DNA of 30,898 bases from Bordetella parapertussis (GTDB lineage Bacteria; Pseudomonadota; Gammaproteobacteria; Burkholderiales; Burkholderiaceae_C): contig CAMDKD010000034.1 in assembly GCA_945901125.1 (NCBI GenBank), positions 1 to 30,898 of the forward strand. The letters are read 5' to 3'. The position numbers and the translations under genes are program-made. The first letter of the stretch is position 1. Each line of letters begins with the position of its first letter. The notes beneath the pieces were generated by a model. That model saw nothing but the letters and a program-made list of their open reading frames with translations. It was not told the origin of the DNA and did no database searches. This document shows positions 30,753-30,898 of the stretch, one piece after another.

Positions 30753-30898
30753 TAGTGTCCGGAGATTTTTATTTGAATCGATGTAAATTGTTGATTTCAA
30801 ACATATATTTCGAGTTTCCTGCCAAATCTATTTGAATTCCATCTCGCATTCCATTCAAACTGTCTCCCTTTTGGGAGGCAAGAATGCGTCAAGGCAAA
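30753..30898 (+). mobile_element. probable left end of an IS4-like insertion sequence (truncated by window edge)
   Basis: TAGTGTCCGGAGATTTTTATT at 30753-30773 looks like an IS terminal repeat, followed by about 110 bases of AT-rich leader, a GGGAGG ribosome site and an ATG whose first codons (M-R-Q-G-K) resemble the start of some IS4-family transposases. The right end is outside the window, so this is not proven. Confidence 0.4.
30884..30898 (+). CDS. first codons of a possible transposase
   Basis: ATG 30884 follows GGGAGG (30873-30878) by five bases and encodes M-R-Q-G-K before the window ends. The strong ribosome site makes it a real start; the transposase identity is inferred from the upstream IS-like end. 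Confidence 0.4.

Overview
The window looks like a chromosomal segment of a betaproteobacterium, probably Burkholderiales. This is an inference from three things: paired Liv-type ABC transporters with CaiB-type CoA transferases and acyl-CoA dehydrogenases, an EgtB/EgtD pair, and overall protein style. No rRNA, tRNA or CRISPR array was seen. No stretch longer than 300 bases lacks a gene; the longest gaps are 28262-28539, 3721-3982 and 5919-6172.

Region 1 (1-5.9 kb) is visibly more AT-rich than the middle. It carries nine full-length genes, and every product starts with a signal peptide: a small cytochrome c, two unknown periplasmic proteins, a HExxH putative metallopeptidase, a MORN-repeat protein, a formylglycine-generating-enzyme-like (SUMF1) protein without its catalytic cysteines, a GlcG/HbpS-type protein, an exported RraA/HMG-aldolase-like protein and a periplasmic rhodanese. 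A possible tiny ORF lies between the MORN and SUMF1 genes.

Region 2 (6.1-11.9 kb, plus strand) is a complete Liv-type importer (two ATPases, binding protein, two permeases) followed by a cyclase-family metal hydrolase. One ATPase has Arg in place of the Walker A Lys. Region 3 (11.9-14.8 kb) holds a globin-like/YbjN-like fusion behind a perfect FNR/Anr-type box with ideally spaced -10, an MFS transporter and an exported SOUL protein.

Region 4 (24.8 down to 14.8 kb, minus strand) is a compact ten-gene operon: LivH-LivM-LivG-LivF, aldehyde dehydrogenase, SDR, binding protein, MaoC/HTD2-type hydratase, acyl-CoA dehydrogenase and CaiB-type CoA transferase. Together they could import a carboxylic acid, activate it to a CoA thioester, desaturate, hydrate and oxidise it. 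The substrate is unknown.

Region 5 (27.8 down to 24.9 kb, minus strand) is an ergothioneine-type cluster: a cysteine-less glutaredoxin-like protein, EgtB, EgtD and a DUF427 protein. Region 6 (27.8-30.9 kb) is defence/toxin-like. It has a small winged-helix regulator whose start codon lies inside a pair of 13-bp operators, then a Fic protein with an AbiEi-like N-terminal half, and the gap between them carries five 17-bp direct repeats phased at 31-32 bp (or a multiple). A VapBC module follows, and at the right edge is the probable left end of an insertion sequence. Region 6 is the best candidate for a poorly described system.
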